A DNA stretch of 64,000 nucleotides from Phlegmacium glaucopus (GCA_015039465.1 MU130242.1:44585-108584); one strand, 5' to 3'; shown: positions 11,520 through 24,207, counted from the stretch's first letter. Numbers and translations: made by a program. Notes: generated by a model from the sequence alone, not told the origin.

Positions 11520-12177
11520 AACTGGAGACCTTATTCCTCAACCATTTCTCGGCAACAGCCAAAACTTTATATACGCTACTTCCCGAAGAATTCTCAGAAC
11601 CTCTTCTCCCAGGTCCAGTTACCTATATAGAACGCTCTATTCCAATGATTATGAAGAACGAGCCGGACGAATTCTTCTATCCTCTGATTCGTCGTGGATG
11701 GAGAATAAAGCGCTTGGAAGCCAATGACAGCTTCAGTCATCCTGTATGCGATATTTAATTCTACAATCGAACTCACACTGAATCCCTATGCCGTATCCAG
11801 AACCATGCATCCCCTTTCTTGGTGCGCAAATTCCGCTTCAAAGGGAACAGGTCTACTCGTGCATTCCTGCAGGAGATCTTCAGAATCGAAAGTGAAGAAA
11901 AAGTGAGAATTCCGTTTAACCATGTAATATATCTTAACCGACTGGATTATAATTTATGTTTTAGCACCATATCTCCTCCAATCTACGGTCGGAAAAACGA
12001 CCAGTTATCACGGTCATGACCCAAACCCACTCATTCATAAAATTTGTCCAAAATATAGAAACTAATCATTTTACTACTGATGTGATAGAGCCAGCACTCA
12101 CCCTTCGCGACATACGCATCGCTGTGCTACTGGAAAATCTCTTGGATGATACGAACAACCTGATAGCCAGAGCCTGA
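11520..12177 (+). CDS. unidentified spliced gene, 3' part
   Basis: Three exons, 11520-11743, 11801-11902 and 11965-12177, have clean GT-AG borders and join in frame to about 179 codons ending in TGA. Visible stretches are LETLFLNHFSATAKTLYTLL, YIERSIPMIMKNEPDEFFY, FLVRKFRFKGNRSTRAFLQE and a last exon with RPVITVMTQTHSFIKFVQ and LENLLDDTNNLIARA. The joins and even composition support a real gene or a recent pseudogene. I do not recognise the family. An opposite-strand frame at 12066-12275 is also open, so the last exon is less certain. Confidence 0.5.
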
Positions 12178-12329
12178 TTCCGAAGAGCATTGTAGAACTG
12201 ACAGAGCCGCCGCATGGATCTTGCTTTCACAGTATCTTTTCGGAAGCTGATGATCCGTTCACCTACAATTTGCACAATTAGTGAGTTTGTAACGCCATTT
12301 TGAGGTTAAGAGGTATCTGGACTCTCCTA

Positions 12330-13260
12330 ATCATCACCCTACGAGCTGGTTGGACTATATTATGAGATCTGTCGACGGTGACAATCCCTACTGTCTACAA
12401 AGAATTAGATGCATTGTATAGCCAAATATTCTCCCACGTTGAAGATTTAGCCACTACTCTCAAGATATTTGGATTCGTTTTTCCGGTCTTTGGATGCCAT
12501 TGCTGAACAGTCAGTCCGGATTTTCTGGCACACCTTGGTTTAAAGAGGAAGATGTCCACCTCTGTTTATCTGAACTCCACTCGATCCTTCGCATTCCTCC
12601 AAGTGGATTGGACTCCGAGATCAGAACGATCCACGCCGCCCTACAGGATTACCTTGTCGATAAACTACGATCTGGACAATATTATCTCGACGAAAGGGCA
12701 TTCCACACAGATATAGCCAAGCAAGGCACGCGTCAAATCCGTACGTTGTCTATGGGTCCTGTGGACAGGATCATCAAGGGTTGGAAGGACTTTCCCGTCT
12801 CCAAAGGTACTTGACATCTAGCTTGATATATCACTGTAATCGTGCTTCAACAGACTCTCCTGGTCTCAAAAACGATCTGATGCTTGTCCGTGGTCTTCGA
12901 CCATGGTTTAAAATTTGACCTGCCCTCATCAAGGAACTTCCCGTCTTTATTTACATGGCTGTCCACTTACAGATGTTCTTTGCTTCGAAATTAATCCATA
13001 AATCTCAGGCTGATACGGAGGGTAATGAACTCTCGAGCCACATGGATTTGCTCTGGAGTCGTCAATACATTACAACCACCGACCAGAGAGTTGACGATAT
13101 TGGGAATAACGTACCAAACATTAGCATGCCGTCGTCTAGCGGCGGTGGTCCGATATTCAGAACCATTGAAGGAAATCTTACTTCTGTCAATATGGAACAT
13201 GATACGATCAAGGATTCATTCAACAACAACTCTGTAGTTCAATCCTCGGGAAAAGGTTCG
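12330..13260 (+). pseudogene. NACHT/STAND-type NTPase fragments
   Basis: The pieces resemble the part C-terminal to the NACHT domain of agaricomycete STAND proteins: KELDALYSQIFSHVEDLATT near 12390-12450, LSELHSILRIPPSGLDSEI at about 12565, and TIHAALQDYLVDKLRSGQYY at about 12630. They sit in different frames, with stops between them. Further on, GGGPIFRTIEGNLTSVNME (about 13145) resembles the N-terminal segment of the same family, so N- and C-terminal pieces are out of order. No P-loop is present. The block ends where the duplicated spacer begins. Confidence 0.55.
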
Positions 13261-13389
13261 TCTCGTTTTTGTTTCTTGATATGCGTACCGTGTAATTGAT
13301 GTTAGGATTCTTTCAAGAGAAAATTGCTTTCCCAACCAACCACAGCACAGCAAGTTGACGATAATGAGAATAACGTACCAAACGACCCG

Positions 13390-14259
13390 CCGCCGTACAT
13401 TGACATAAATGCCTGTTGATATACGTACTAGTACTTCCAAATGCTGTACGTTCCCGATTCCCACAGTGCTCCAACCCGTTGGGACATGCTGTAGGTCAAT
13501 GGACTTTTGCATGACATCCGAGTGGATTTAATCGAGATCCACTGATTCATAACCCCATCTGTTAGGTTCAATGAAAACCAGTGGTAGGCAATATTCCGTC
13601 CCACTGAGCGACGCCCAAGCGACACCGTCAATGTCCATTAGATATTCCCAGTGGATCTTGATGAATTTCTGACCAAAGACCATGGGTAACCACTGTAAAC
13701 GGGTGGAGTTGCCCACAAAAGTCAATGAAAACCACCAGGTATCAACGGGTTGAAGAGACTGGCAGATCTCAGTCACTGTCCCCCCAGTGGATCCGAACCT
13801 CTGGTAAACCTTTGATCGAGTAATTATTGATGATCTTTGCAGCTGCCAGTAGCTGCCAGTGTGCTAATGATGATGGAATCGCACCGTGATCGCCGATGGT
13901 GGAGACGGATTTAGGCAATAGTTGCTAATCTATAAGGCCAAAAAAAAATATCGCATACCGTTTACCTAGATATAGCTAGCAATACGTTATATATGGTATA
14001 GTATGATGCAGGAACGAGTCTCAGTATGGTGATTTAAGTCGATCACGTGATACGAGTCCGACGTATGTAAGTACCCAGAGTATAAATTGTTGTTGATCTT
14101 TTGGCAGACGCTGTAGTTGGCGTATCAGTCTAACCTAATATATCGCCAACTTCTCCCAGTCTAGATGGGATCAATGTTAGGGCTCACGCGCTCACGTATA
14201 AAGCAAGATGCAATAACAATGATATAGACGCCGACTTGCACTAGAACCCACGCAACATC
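13390..14259. repeat. second copy of the 7TM upstream spacer
   Basis: It matches 4408-5236 along its length with small indels, and includes the inverted repeat and TATA-like elements before copy B. This is the left boundary of the amplified region. Confidence 0.7.
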
Positions 14260-14406
14260 ATGTTTCAACTATTCCTTGGAGTGGTCCTCGAAGGCTTCTT
14301 CTTTGGTATGATTTTTTTGTTCTTCTGTGATAAATGCTTCCGAAAGCTGAGCCATCTGACATTATTATTCCTGTTCAGGACTTTACTCCGCCGTATTTTC
14401 CATATA

Positions 14407-15206
14407 CAGTAGAAGTTTTCATAATGCATAACGTCATGATGCATAAATCTATTAATGCATAGGTCTGGCGTCGGAACCACCATGGGACGCAGGGAAATGG
14501 GGTGCATATTGCATAATGCATAATGCATAGGCCTGGGGACCCCAATATGCATTATCGGAGTAGGTGGGAATTTTGTTTGTACTGATGAATGGCGACGACA
14601 TAGGGTCGGGAACGCCACCAGCTGCTTGCAATTTATTAGAATAATGCTTAACTTAACAGGGTATGGTACTAAGGGTGGAATGACAGAATTTTCCTCATAA
14701 AAAGTCGAGCGAACACTATGGATACAAAGTCGATGGAAATATCTGCTGGTCCTGAACCCACCCGTAAACAGGCTCGCGCAAAAGCAAAACCTTACATACG
14801 AAAGCCTAAGGCTCTGTTAAAAAGAATACTATCATGCATAGTTGCCTGTGGTGAAGTCATCAAACTTGATGATTCGGACTCGGAGTATGATGATGTCGAT
14901 GATTTGCCCTCGCGACGTGAACTCATGAAGCTCTGTGAAAGGCTCGAAAAAGTTTGTGCCAGGTATCAGGAGGTGAGAGCTTCTCCTTAACATAGCCCAG
15001 TTGTTGCATGAAAATCTTATTAGCTCTACTCAAACGTTGTTGACCCAGTTATTTTACGAAAACCAAACGAAAAAGAGTAACGCTGTCGCCAATTGGTCAG
15101 AGGGTCACATATGTCGCAATTTGTGACACTTTTCGTCCTGCATAAATCTATTAATGCATAACCCAATGGCCGGTCCCGAGGCTATGCAGTATGAGAACTT
15201 CTACTG
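14407..15206. mobile_element. 800-bp TIR element with TA target duplication (Tc1/mariner-like)
   Basis: The ends are inverted repeats: CAGTAGAAGTTTTCATA at the left and the complement of CAGTAGAAGTTCTCATA at the right. TA flanks both sides (14405-14406, 15207-15208). Removing the element and one TA restores the sequence of sister genes. CAGT ends and a TA duplication suit the Tc1/mariner superfamily. No transposase was found, so it is non-autonomous. AT-rich ATGCATAA motifs recur inside near both ends. Confidence 0.75.
14718..14990 (+). CDS. small ORF inside the TIR element
   Basis: A 90-codon ATG-initiated frame encodes a charged protein with a basic N-terminal half (RKQARAKAKPYIRKPKALLK), an acidic patch (LDDSDSEYDDVDDLP) and a helical end (RRELMKLCERLEKVCARYQ). 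It has no transposase motif. It may be a captured host fragment or a small element protein. Confidence 0.35.
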   Translation: MDTKSMEISAGPEPTRKQARAKAKPYIRKPKALLKRILSCIVACGEVIKLDDSDSEYDDVDDLPSRRELMKLCERLEKVCARYQEVRASP

Positions 15207-16321
15207 TATATACAACACCACTTATACCAGGCATCAAAAGAAGGTATATATATTGGCAAGACAAGAAAGACTATTCTCTATGCTCTCTGTATTCTTTATC
15301 TACTATGCACCACTGCATTTGTTCTCGATATAACAATCACCATGGTGATTCAAGAAAACTCCGTCCACAACATTTTTTCTATTTACACTGCTATCTGGAC
15401 AGGTCTCAATTCTGAGTATAAGTGGCCCAACATCAGTCAGGCTTGGACTCGACATTAGCTGGATGTTATGCACAATAATTGGGTTGTGCAACTTCATTTC
15501 TCAGGCAATCTTGGTATGGATAAACCTCTAACCATCTCTATCATTTGCTTAGTCTTGAAAGATCTATCGATGTTGGATCGTATGGGGTTGCAACATCCGT
15601 GTCATAGCTATTCCTTCAATCCTAGCACTCGCATTCTTGGGTCAGTCAATATATCACATATAGTTTGCTAGCTGACTCTAAGTTATTGTCTCTAGCTACG
15701 TGGTTGGCAGTTAATGCGTTGTTCTACATTATACCAAATAAAGGACCGACTGTGACTTATTCAGCGTATACGTTGACTTTAACAAGTCTTGCTATCTCCT
15801 TGGCTGTGAATGGTGTTGTCACGGGGTTAATTGTGCTCAGGATCCTCAAGGTGTATTGGGAGATTAGGCCTACTTTCGAGGATCAAACTTTGGGTACTAT
15901 TGGTGGTACCAAGGGCCAAACTCAGTCCATCATGTTTATAATGATTGAATCGGGCATGGTAATGTTCACAGTTCAATCAGTTGCGGTTGTGCTTTACATT
16001 CTCCAGCTTGATGCTCTATCTATTGTCGTTCGTATCAACCAAATGTTCTATGTGATTACCAGATCAATCATTTCTACTTTTCACTTTACTGAAATTGATT
16101 TCTAGGGAATAACGCCCACCATCATCCTCGCGCGAGTGTTAATGGGATTGTCTTTCTGTGATGAGACATCCATGGTGGAAACTGCTACGAGCAGCTGGCG
16201 TGTTGAGTCTCATAATCAGAATCCAAATCCAGAAATAGCAAGTATAGATATTGTGGGCCAGGAGAGGAGAGACCACATTGGCGTTCAACAAATTGATGAT
16301 ATCGAAATTGTAGACAGATAA

Positions 16322-16660
16322 CAAGACGCATAGCAGCGATGAACGGATGCAGAAAACGATTGACTTGATGTGGAACTGCTCCGTATTTCTTGATTTTTTT
16401 TTCTCTCCTTTTTCATGTACTTTCTAGCCGCAGGCCAGTAGCTTTTCCCCACAGGGGTTTTTAAAACTTATGTATTTCTTGAATTAACGAGGTTGATTTA
16501 TTAGTCAGACTTAGTTTGTGTGTCGAGCGTAGTCAGATTTCTTATTTGTAACAAAACAAGTTCTATGTACTAATGACGATGCGTTCTAAGGGAACCAGGG
16601 CCAAGGTCACAGGACCAAGCCCATTCTTGGTGGTGAACGTTAACTGAACCTTAGGGTTAT
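16322..16660. other. junction spacer after copy B
   Basis: Sequence diverges from other post-7TM spacers a few bases after the stop codon. I see no gene here, only T-rich DNA leading to the KRE33 fragment. Confidence 0.4.
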
Positions 16661-18875
16661 GTAGTCTTGCAGGTTGCGTTGGAGGGATTAGTAGGGAGTA
16701 TAGAACAAAGTAACTCAGTCTCGGAATAAAAGACTTTATATTTAGGTAATCTATACCTATAGAACAAAGTAACTGTAACTATAATCAGTCCAAGCTGTAA
16801 TAGTAAAGTAGATAGTACGAACCTCAGTCTCGGAATAAAAGACTGAGGTATGGGATACAAATGATTATAACATATATATGAAAGGGATTCCTTCATTCTC
16901 AGGCAACGACAGTAGCAATGGTTGGGAGGGAAATTTGTATGAGTAATAAAACATAGATAAAAATACCTAAAATCTTTGTCATGCGCGGTTTGGGTATTCA
17001 ACAGGGAGGTGATTATGGACGGACGTCGGATTGGGGAAGCAGGCGGTGATGTGATTCCTTGATTTGTGACTCAACAGTTCCAGGAGACTAAGTTTGGGAA
17101 GCTGAGTGGTGCGAGGGTGGTTAGGATTGCTTGCCATCCAGATTATGCCAATGTGAGTTCGGCTTTAGATAGTTCTCCGGGTAGGATATTGATTCTTACT
17201 CCTTTAGATGGGTTATGGGTCGCGATCATGACAGGCGCTTAATTTGTTTTATAGCGGGGAGTACTTCAACCTTGACGAGTCTTCTTCCAAGCCCGAAACG
17301 GAATATCCGGATCCATCTGCCATCGATCCTGTATGTTCCCCATCTCTTCATTCCCATCCTTACCTCTCACATACAGTACCTCTCACTCTAGTCAACCGAT
17401 CTCCTCACCGAAACACCTTCAGTTCGAGCTCCAAATGACATGCCACCTCTCCTTCAAGTTCAACGCTTAACAGAACGTAAACCAGAGACCCTAGACTATC
17501 TTGGAGTGTCTTACGAGTTGACGCCTCAATCGCTACGGTACTGGCCTATCTTACATTAGGTACAAGTTGACATATCCTCGTTGTTTAGGTTCTGGAGGCG
17601 AGCAGGACATGTTCCTCTATACGTCCGACAGACGACGGGGGGTTGACAGGCGAACATACCTGCGTGATGGTGAGAGGGTTGAACACCTCTGTTGAGAGCG
17701 AATTGGAGTGGCTACGCGAGTTTGCGAGAGGTAGATCTTTCATCTTCATTCCTTTCTTGCCTCATTTCGACATGAATCTGTGCTAGATTTCCGCAAACGG
17801 TTCATCTCTCTACTTTATCATAAATTCCGCGAATTTGGCAGTGCCACCGCACTCAGCACTCGAAGGTGCCAATGCCGGATGTAAAAATGAGGTTGGAGAT
17901 AAAACAAAGGTATCTTACACCACCGACTTGTAAGCAAAATGACTTTTATGAATTTGCTTTCTTTAGAATTCAACTCCCAAAAACTCGGGATTTTGTTTAC
18001 TCCTTTAGACCTAAAACGTCTAGAGTCCTACACCAATATTATCATGTCATTCTCGATTTGCTCCCCATCGTTTCTAGTCTTTTCTTCCAAAAACGTCTGG
18101 GAGACAAGGTGAGACTGACAGTAGTGCAGATTTCAATCTTGTTAGCTTGGGATTGCAGAGGAAGACAATTGAGGATGTTGAGGTTCAATGTCTATTTTTT
18201 TTCAAATATCCCTCCAGACTTTTTCCCCCCTTCTTTCCTTTCTGCATCCATTTGTTCGTGCAAAGCTTACAGTTCTTTGATGAATTTAACAGGCGGAGCT
18301 CCATCTACCTCTCTCACAGCCTCTTGCATCCAATGTCGTCCGAAACATCTCCAATAGGTTGGTCGACATTCAAAACGCGGTAATTAGCGCTCAAATACCT
18401 GAGGCTACTTCGACTGTCCTTGATAAGTTACCTGTACGGCGCGATCAAGACAAAAATGTCACTGCAAGTATAAAGAGCTAGACGATGCCGGAAAGGAAGT
18501 AGTGTCTCCTATGAAGGATAGGCGGAGGCAGATGTTGGATTCATTGAACCTGAAAAAGTTAGGGCATTTTTTCTGCTCCCCCCACTTTATGATTCTACAG
18601 CGAAATCCCACCCCATCCCATTCATTCATTTTTGGATATGTGATCGATGATGCTAGTGCAGATTGGAGTCTAGTAGAAGCACAGGTCTCGAATAACCTGA
18701 AGGGCGGCAATGGCAGTAGCAGGAGGCTGAAAGGAGTTTCAACGGTGGTGAGCGTCAAAGCTACTACAGCGACGGCTGCTTCTGCTGTGCAAAAGAGGAA
18801 ATTAGAGGAATCTATGGACAGTGGTGGAAAAGATAAGAAAAGCCTACGAGGGGAATTCGAAAAAAGCTAAACACT
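16661..18875 (+). pseudogene. KRE33 3' fragment, copy 1
   Basis: It matches KRE33 from late exon 6 (about 2338) to the end of exon 13, introns included, so it is a DNA-level duplication. Damage includes a solo-LTR insertion at 16699, a stop in place of the Trp codon after DVIP (about 17060), a frame-breaking GGGG near 17636 and several small deletions. The helicase part and the first half of the gene are absent. Confidence 0.85.
16699..17003 (-). mobile_element. probable solo LTR
   Basis: A 305-bp insertion sits in the KRE33 fragment, flanked by GGGAG on both sides (16694-16698, 17004-17008). On the minus strand it begins TGTTGAATACCC, a typical copia LTR start. An internal segment with GTCTTTTATTCCGAGACTGA is repeated. 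The other end (…TTCTATA) is not a standard CA end, so it may be decayed or another element type. Confidence 0.5.
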
Positions 18876-19511
18876 AGATGATGTACTATGCCATTGTGTG
18901 ATGAGGCAACTTGCCCAGGCTCGAAAGCAATGTGCAGATCTTTTCGAATTCCAGGCTCTCCATATTGGCTTAAGCGAAAATGGGGGTCTGGACATATGAA
19001 ATATCTTTGCTCTACTGGCCGAAAAATATTGCATATTGTGTACCTATAGGAATGATAGAATTTATCGAACTCAGCAACGAAATACTTGATAACATGATTC
19101 ACGTTTGGCCAGCGCGCCTTGCAAACGGGTGAGATCGTGCTTACTAAACATTCCTAATCCGGAAGAGCTTTTTTGATGCTCGAAAATATTCAACAAGGAA
19201 TGCGCTATCTACGGTATAGTATAATAGAGTGGTGATGGCCGATGCACATATGCATGCAATAATGATGCACCCCAGCATCAGATATACGCCGATCAAGTCT
19301 GACTCGAACACATCTTTCTACCTCTTTCAACCCAGAGTATAAATTGTTGTAATCTCCTTTGATCCTTCGCAGACCCTGTGCATTCAAGTTGGCGTATCAG
19401 CCGAATACATCGCCAGGTTCTCCCAGCCTAGATGGGATTAATGCTAGGGCTCATGTATAAAGCAAGATGCAATACGACTTGAAGGGCTTACACTAGAACC
19501 CACGCAACATC
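18876..19511. repeat. spacer and promoter before copy C
   Basis: It starts with KRE33 3' flanking sequence, passes through about 200 bases found only here, and ends with the shared 7TM promoter module (TTGGCGTATCAG…, TATAAAG at about 19455). Confidence 0.55.
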
Positions 19512-20745
19512 ATGTCCCTAGGCAATACTGTGTTCTTTGGGATGGTCCTCGAAGGCTTCTTCTATGGTAAGATATTTTTGTTCTTCTGTGATAAATGCTC
19601 TGGAAGCTGAGCCATCTGACTTTTTCCTGTCCAGGGCTCTACTCCGCCATATTTGCCATCTATATACAACACCAGACATCAAGGGAAGGTGTCGACAAGA
19701 CAAGAAACATCCTTCTCTATCCTCTCTGTACTCTTTATATACTATCCACCACTACATTTGTTCTCGATACAATAATCGCCATGGTGATTCAAGAAAATTC
19801 CGTCCACAACCATTTTTCTATTTACACTACTATCTGGACAGGTCCCAGGAAGCCCAACACTGTCACTCCACATTGGCTGGATATTATCCACAATATTTGG
19901 GTTGTGCGACTTCATTTCTCAGGCAATCTTGGTATGTATAAACCTCTAACCGTTTCGATCATTTGCTTTATTCATCCCATCTTCAAAGATCTATCGATGC
20001 TGGATCATATGGGGTTACAACATCCGTGTCATAGTCATTCCTTCAATCTTAGCTCTCGCATTCTTGGGTCAGTCAATATATCATGTATATTTTTCTAGCT
20101 GACCTTAAGTTATTGTCTCTAGCTACATGGTTGGCCATTAATGGCTTATCTTACATTGGATCAAATGAAGTTAGAGATGTGACTTATTCCGGGTATGCGT
20201 TGTCTACAACAAGTCTTGCCATCTCCTTCATTGTGAATGCTGTCGTCACGGGCTTAATTGTGCTCAGGATCCTCAAGGTGTATTCGGAGGTTAGGCCTAC
20301 GCTTGAGGATCAAACTTTTGGTATTGGTGGTACCAAGCGCAATCTTCGGTCCATCATGTTTTTAATAACTGAATCGGGCATGGCAATGTTCACAATCCAA
20401 TCAATTGGAGTTGTGCTTTACATTCTCCAGCTTGGTGCTCAATCCATTATCATTCGTATCACCGGAATGTTCTATGTGATTAGCAGATCAATCATTTCTA
20501 CTTTTCACTTCACTGAAATTGATTTCTAGGGAATAACACCCACCATCATCCTCGTGCGAGTGTTAATGGGATTATCTTTCTATGATGAGACATCCATGGT
20601 GGAAACTACTACGAGCAGCTGGCGTATTGCATCTTACAATCAGAATCTAATTCCAGAAACAGCAAGTATAGATGTTGTGGGCCAGGAGAGGAGAGACCAC
20701 ATTGGCGTTCAACAAACTGATGATATCGAAACTGTAGACAGATAA
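19512..20745 (+). CDS. 7-transmembrane protein, array copy C
   Basis: Exons 19512-19566, 19635-19783, 19842-19931, 19989-20067, 20123-20475 and 20530-20745 join in frame to 313 aa. The seven hydrophobic segments are at the same places as in copy A. The TM2-3 loop is the shortest of the set (VPGSPTLSLHIG) and the TM4-5 loop reads GSNEVRDVTYSGYA. The C-tail is of the FYDETSMVET type, ending DDIETVDR. No defect is visible. Function is unknown; it is an uncharacterised basidiomycete 7TM family member. Confidence 0.85.
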
Positions 20746-21409
20746 CAAGGTGTACTAGCAGCACTAATAACGATGCCGTGCCAGTTCAAAGGGCAGAGGC
20801 TAGATAGAAAGGAAACCGACTTGTTGATAACGGCGAGAGATACCGGATGTCGCCCAATGGTTATTCAAACTTACTCACAAATCTTCGTACCCAACTTCGT
20901 CGACCAGGTTGCGAAAGAGTATGTTCGAGGTCTGCATGATGAACGGATGCAGTCACTTTTTGTATAAAGATAGAACTTGAATTTACATACCTTTCGTATC
21001 CAAGAAAGTCCCATTTCGTCAACCTCGACGACACTGATTCCCTTCCGATTGTCGGCCAACTGTACTGGCAGGGCTAAACAATTTTTATGAGCCAACGGAA
21101 TCAACTTCCACGTCCTTCACTCCGTCATCATTATCGAATATCTGTGGAGACTGAGTGATGTAAACCGAGTCATGGAGAGATTCCTGCAGTAACATCGAGG
21201 GGGAACACGATTGGTTGGCGGATGCTAAGAGACTATACTAAGTCTTCAACTTTGCCCTTTATCTGTTTTGACCGAAAACTCACCTTTTCGACCCAAATGT
21301 TGCCTTCTAATAACCGGCACTTAACTTGCTACCAGTGTTATAAATTCCAACCTCCAACACTGACGCGCCTTTGCATGGGAGATCCGTCTATGTTTCAGTG
21401 CTAACTCAG
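20746..21409. repeat. post-7TM spacer after copy C
   Basis: This is a shared block that also follows copies D, G, H and I. It includes a recurring open stretch with VDQVAKEYVRGLHDERMQ on the plus strand (about 20900) and conserved but stop-broken sequence near 21080-21180. I cannot assign a gene. Confidence 0.5.
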
Positions 21410-21740
21410 AGAAATGATGACATGGTTATCAAAGAAATGCCCAAAGTCTCGCATTTCGCCAGAGATCGCTGGGAAATCCACTGCGACGAAGGCAGGGATG
21501 ACCTTGAGCATCATATGGGTTCGATATGTAATCAGCGTTAGCAGAGGAGGGATCCAGACTGGATTTCTAGATGTCGAGGCTTGTAAGTTGTTGAAGGAAG
21601 AGGGGTGCTGGCCTGGGCTTTGACAAAAAAGCAGTAATCCAGTAGACACTGAAGGTAGAATCAATAGGATTATAGGTAAAGACGGCAGGGCAGCAACTAC
21701 GAAAATCCTCGAGACCACCACTGACCCCAACACATAAACA
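21410..21740 (-). pseudogene. GWT1/PIG-W-like fragment 1
   Basis: Minus-strand pieces resemble the N-terminal third of the inositol acyltransferase of GPI-anchor synthesis: VVSRIFVVAALPSLPIILLI, then LITYRTHMMLKVIPAFVAVDF. The frame breaks after VDFP. Flanks are unrelated to GWT1. Confidence 0.55.
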
Positions 21741-21802
21741 ACGGCAGCATCGCACAAAGTGTGCGAAAGTCGCCGGCATCTAGCCTCACTGATGCATCAT
21801 TA

Positions 21803-23417
21803 ATTGACGAGTCTGCTTCCAAGCCCGAAACGGAATATTCGGATCCATGTGTCATCGTCTGCTCCCCATTCTTCATTCCCATCCTTATCTCTCACATACA
21901 GCACCTCTCACGCTAGTCAACCGACCTCCTCACTGAAACACCTTCAGTTTGAGCTCCAAATGCCATGCCACCTCTCCTTCAACACTTAACAGAACGTAAA
22001 CCAGAGACCCTAGATTATCCTGCAGTGTCTTACGGATTGACGCCTCAATTGCTACGGTACTGGCCTATCTTATACAAGTTGGCATATTAACAACTGCGCT
22101 CGTTATTTAGATTCTGGAAACGAGCAGGATATGTGCCTCTATACGTCCGACAGACGACGAGCGAGTTGACAGGCGAACATACCTGCGTGATGGTGAGAGG
22201 GTTGAACACTTCTGTTGTGAGCGAATTGGAGTGGCTACGCGAGTTTGCGAGAGGTACATCTTTCATCTTCATTCCTTTCTTGCCTCATTTCGACACGAAC
22301 CTCTGCTAGATTTCCGCAAACGGTTCCTCCCTTTACTTATAAATTCCACGAATTTGGCAGTGTCACTGCACTCAGTATCCTTGAAGTTACCAATGCCGGA
22401 ATCAAAGACGGGGTTGGAAAAAAAACAAAGGTATCTTATATCAACGACTTGTAAGCAAAGTGACTTTAACAAATTTGCTTTCTTTAGAATTCAACTCCCA
22501 AGAACTCGCGATTTTGTTAACTCTTAACCGTCTGGAGTCTTATGCCAATAATATGTTGGTCGATCATGTTATTCTCGATTTGCTTCCCATGTCTCTAGTC
22601 TTGTCTTCCAGAGACGTCTGGGAGACGAGGTGAGACTGACAGCAGTGCAGAGCTCGATCTTGTTAGGTTTGGGATTGCAGAGGAAGACAATTGAGGATGT
22701 CGAGGTTTGTCTGTTGCTTTCAAATACCCCTCCAGACCTTTTCCCTCCTTCTTTCCTTTCTACATTCATTTCTTCGTGAAAAGCTGACAGCTCTTTGACG
22801 AATATAACAGGCGGAGCTCTATCTACCTGTCTTACAGACCCTCGCATTATTCGTCAAGATCGTCCGAAAAATCCCCAACAGGTTGATCGACATCCGAAAA
22901 GCGGCTATTAGCGCACAAATACCTGAAGCTTCTTTGACTGTCCTCGATAAGTTACCTCTACGATGTGATCAAGACAAAAATGTCCCCGCAAGTATAAAAA
23001 GCTGGACGATGCCGGAAAGGAAGTAGCTTCTTCTATGAAGGAGAGGCAGCGGCGGATGTTGGATTCACTGGACCTGAAAAGGTTAGGGCTTTTTTCCTTT
23101 TTTTCCACTTTATTATTCTATGGCGAAATCTCCCCTCATCACATTCGTTCATTTTTAGATATGCGATCGATGATGCTAGTGCAGATTAGAGTCTAGCAGA
23201 AGCTGAAGCACAAGTCTCGAATAACTTAAAGTGTGGCAATGGCAGTAGCGGGCTGAAAGGAGTTTCAACGGTGGTGAGCCGTGCCAAAGCTACTACAGCA
23301 ACGGCTGCTACTGCTGGACAAAAGAGGCATTTGGAGAAATTGGAGGAATCAATGGACAGTGGTGGAAAAGACAAGAAAAAGCCTACGAGGGGGAATTCGA
23401 AGAAAGCTGAAGACTAG
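21803..23417 (+). pseudogene. KRE33 3' fragment, copy 2
   Basis: It matches KRE33 from exon 7 (DESASKPETEY) to the end of the gene with introns kept. Frame-breaking indels and a nonsense change (AD-TAG for ADW near 23188) are present. It begins at the same chimeric junction with GWT1-like DNA as copy 3, so the two share ancestry. Confidence 0.85.
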
Positions 23418-24207
23418 ACGATTTACTGCGCGTTTGTGTGATGATGAGGCAAGTTGTCCAGGCTCGAATCTTCCGAAGGAACGTGGAGATCTTTTCAAAT
23501 TTCAAGCTCTCCATATTGGCTTAAGCGAGAAGGGGGTCTAGAAATATGAAATATATAGCCACTGTAAACTGGTGGAGTTGCCCCCCAAAAGATCAATCAA
23601 AACCACCAGGTATCAGCAGGTTAGTACAGGTTAGTATCAACGGGTTGGGAAGACTGGTAGATCCCAGTCTCTGTATCTCCCAGTGGATCTGAACCTCTAG
23701 TAAGCGTTTGATCAAATAGATCTGGCTCCCTTTTTATGATTATCTTTACAACTGTCAGTGTGTTAATGATGATGGAGTACACAAAACCCATGATCGTTGA
23801 TCATAATGGTGGAGACGGATTTAAGGCCATAGTTGCTAATCTCTAAGGTAAGAAAAACAGTTGCATATTGTTTACCTAGATGTAGCTGGGAATACATTGT
23901 CTAGTATAGTATGATAGAGTGGGGATGCACATATGCTGGTGATATACATCAATCTCATCAGGATGAGAACGGGTGATCTCAGTCGATCACGCGATCTGAA
24001 GATCTGAAGTCCATCACTTTCTACCCAGAGTATAACTTATTGTTGTAATCTCCTTCGATCTTTCGCAGACGCTGTGCATCCAAGTTGGCGTATCAGCATG
24101 ATATATCGCCAAGTTCTCCCAGCCTAGATGGGATTAATGCTAGGGCTCATGTATAAAGCAAGATGCAATACAACTTGAAGGGCTTACACTAGAACCAACG
24201 CGACATT
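23418..24207. repeat. spacer and promoter before copy D
   Basis: It holds KRE33 3' flank, then a block nearly identical to 42015-42767, ending with the 7TM promoter (inverted repeat TTGGCG/CGCCAA at about 24084-24112, TATAAAG near 24153). Confidence 0.65.

Larger units (their letters stand above)
14260..16321 (+). pseudogene. 7-transmembrane protein copy B, split by an insertion
   Basis: It has the same six-exon structure as copy A and is its closest relative. Exon 2 is interrupted at 14407 by an 800-bp element that brings an in-frame stop within about 12 codons. Downstream of 15206 the frame resumes and stays open to the stop at 16319-16321, with exon 2 slightly longer than in other copies. 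The loop before TM3 reads VSILSISGPTSVRLGLDIS. Without the element it would encode a full-length protein, so the insertion is the inactivating event unless it is removed from the RNA. Confidence 0.75.

Noticed and set aside
12955..13299. 114-codon frame as an independent gene
   Set aside because: Only its second half resembles a STAND N-terminus, and the next segment is the duplicated spacer; treated as part of a pseudogene.
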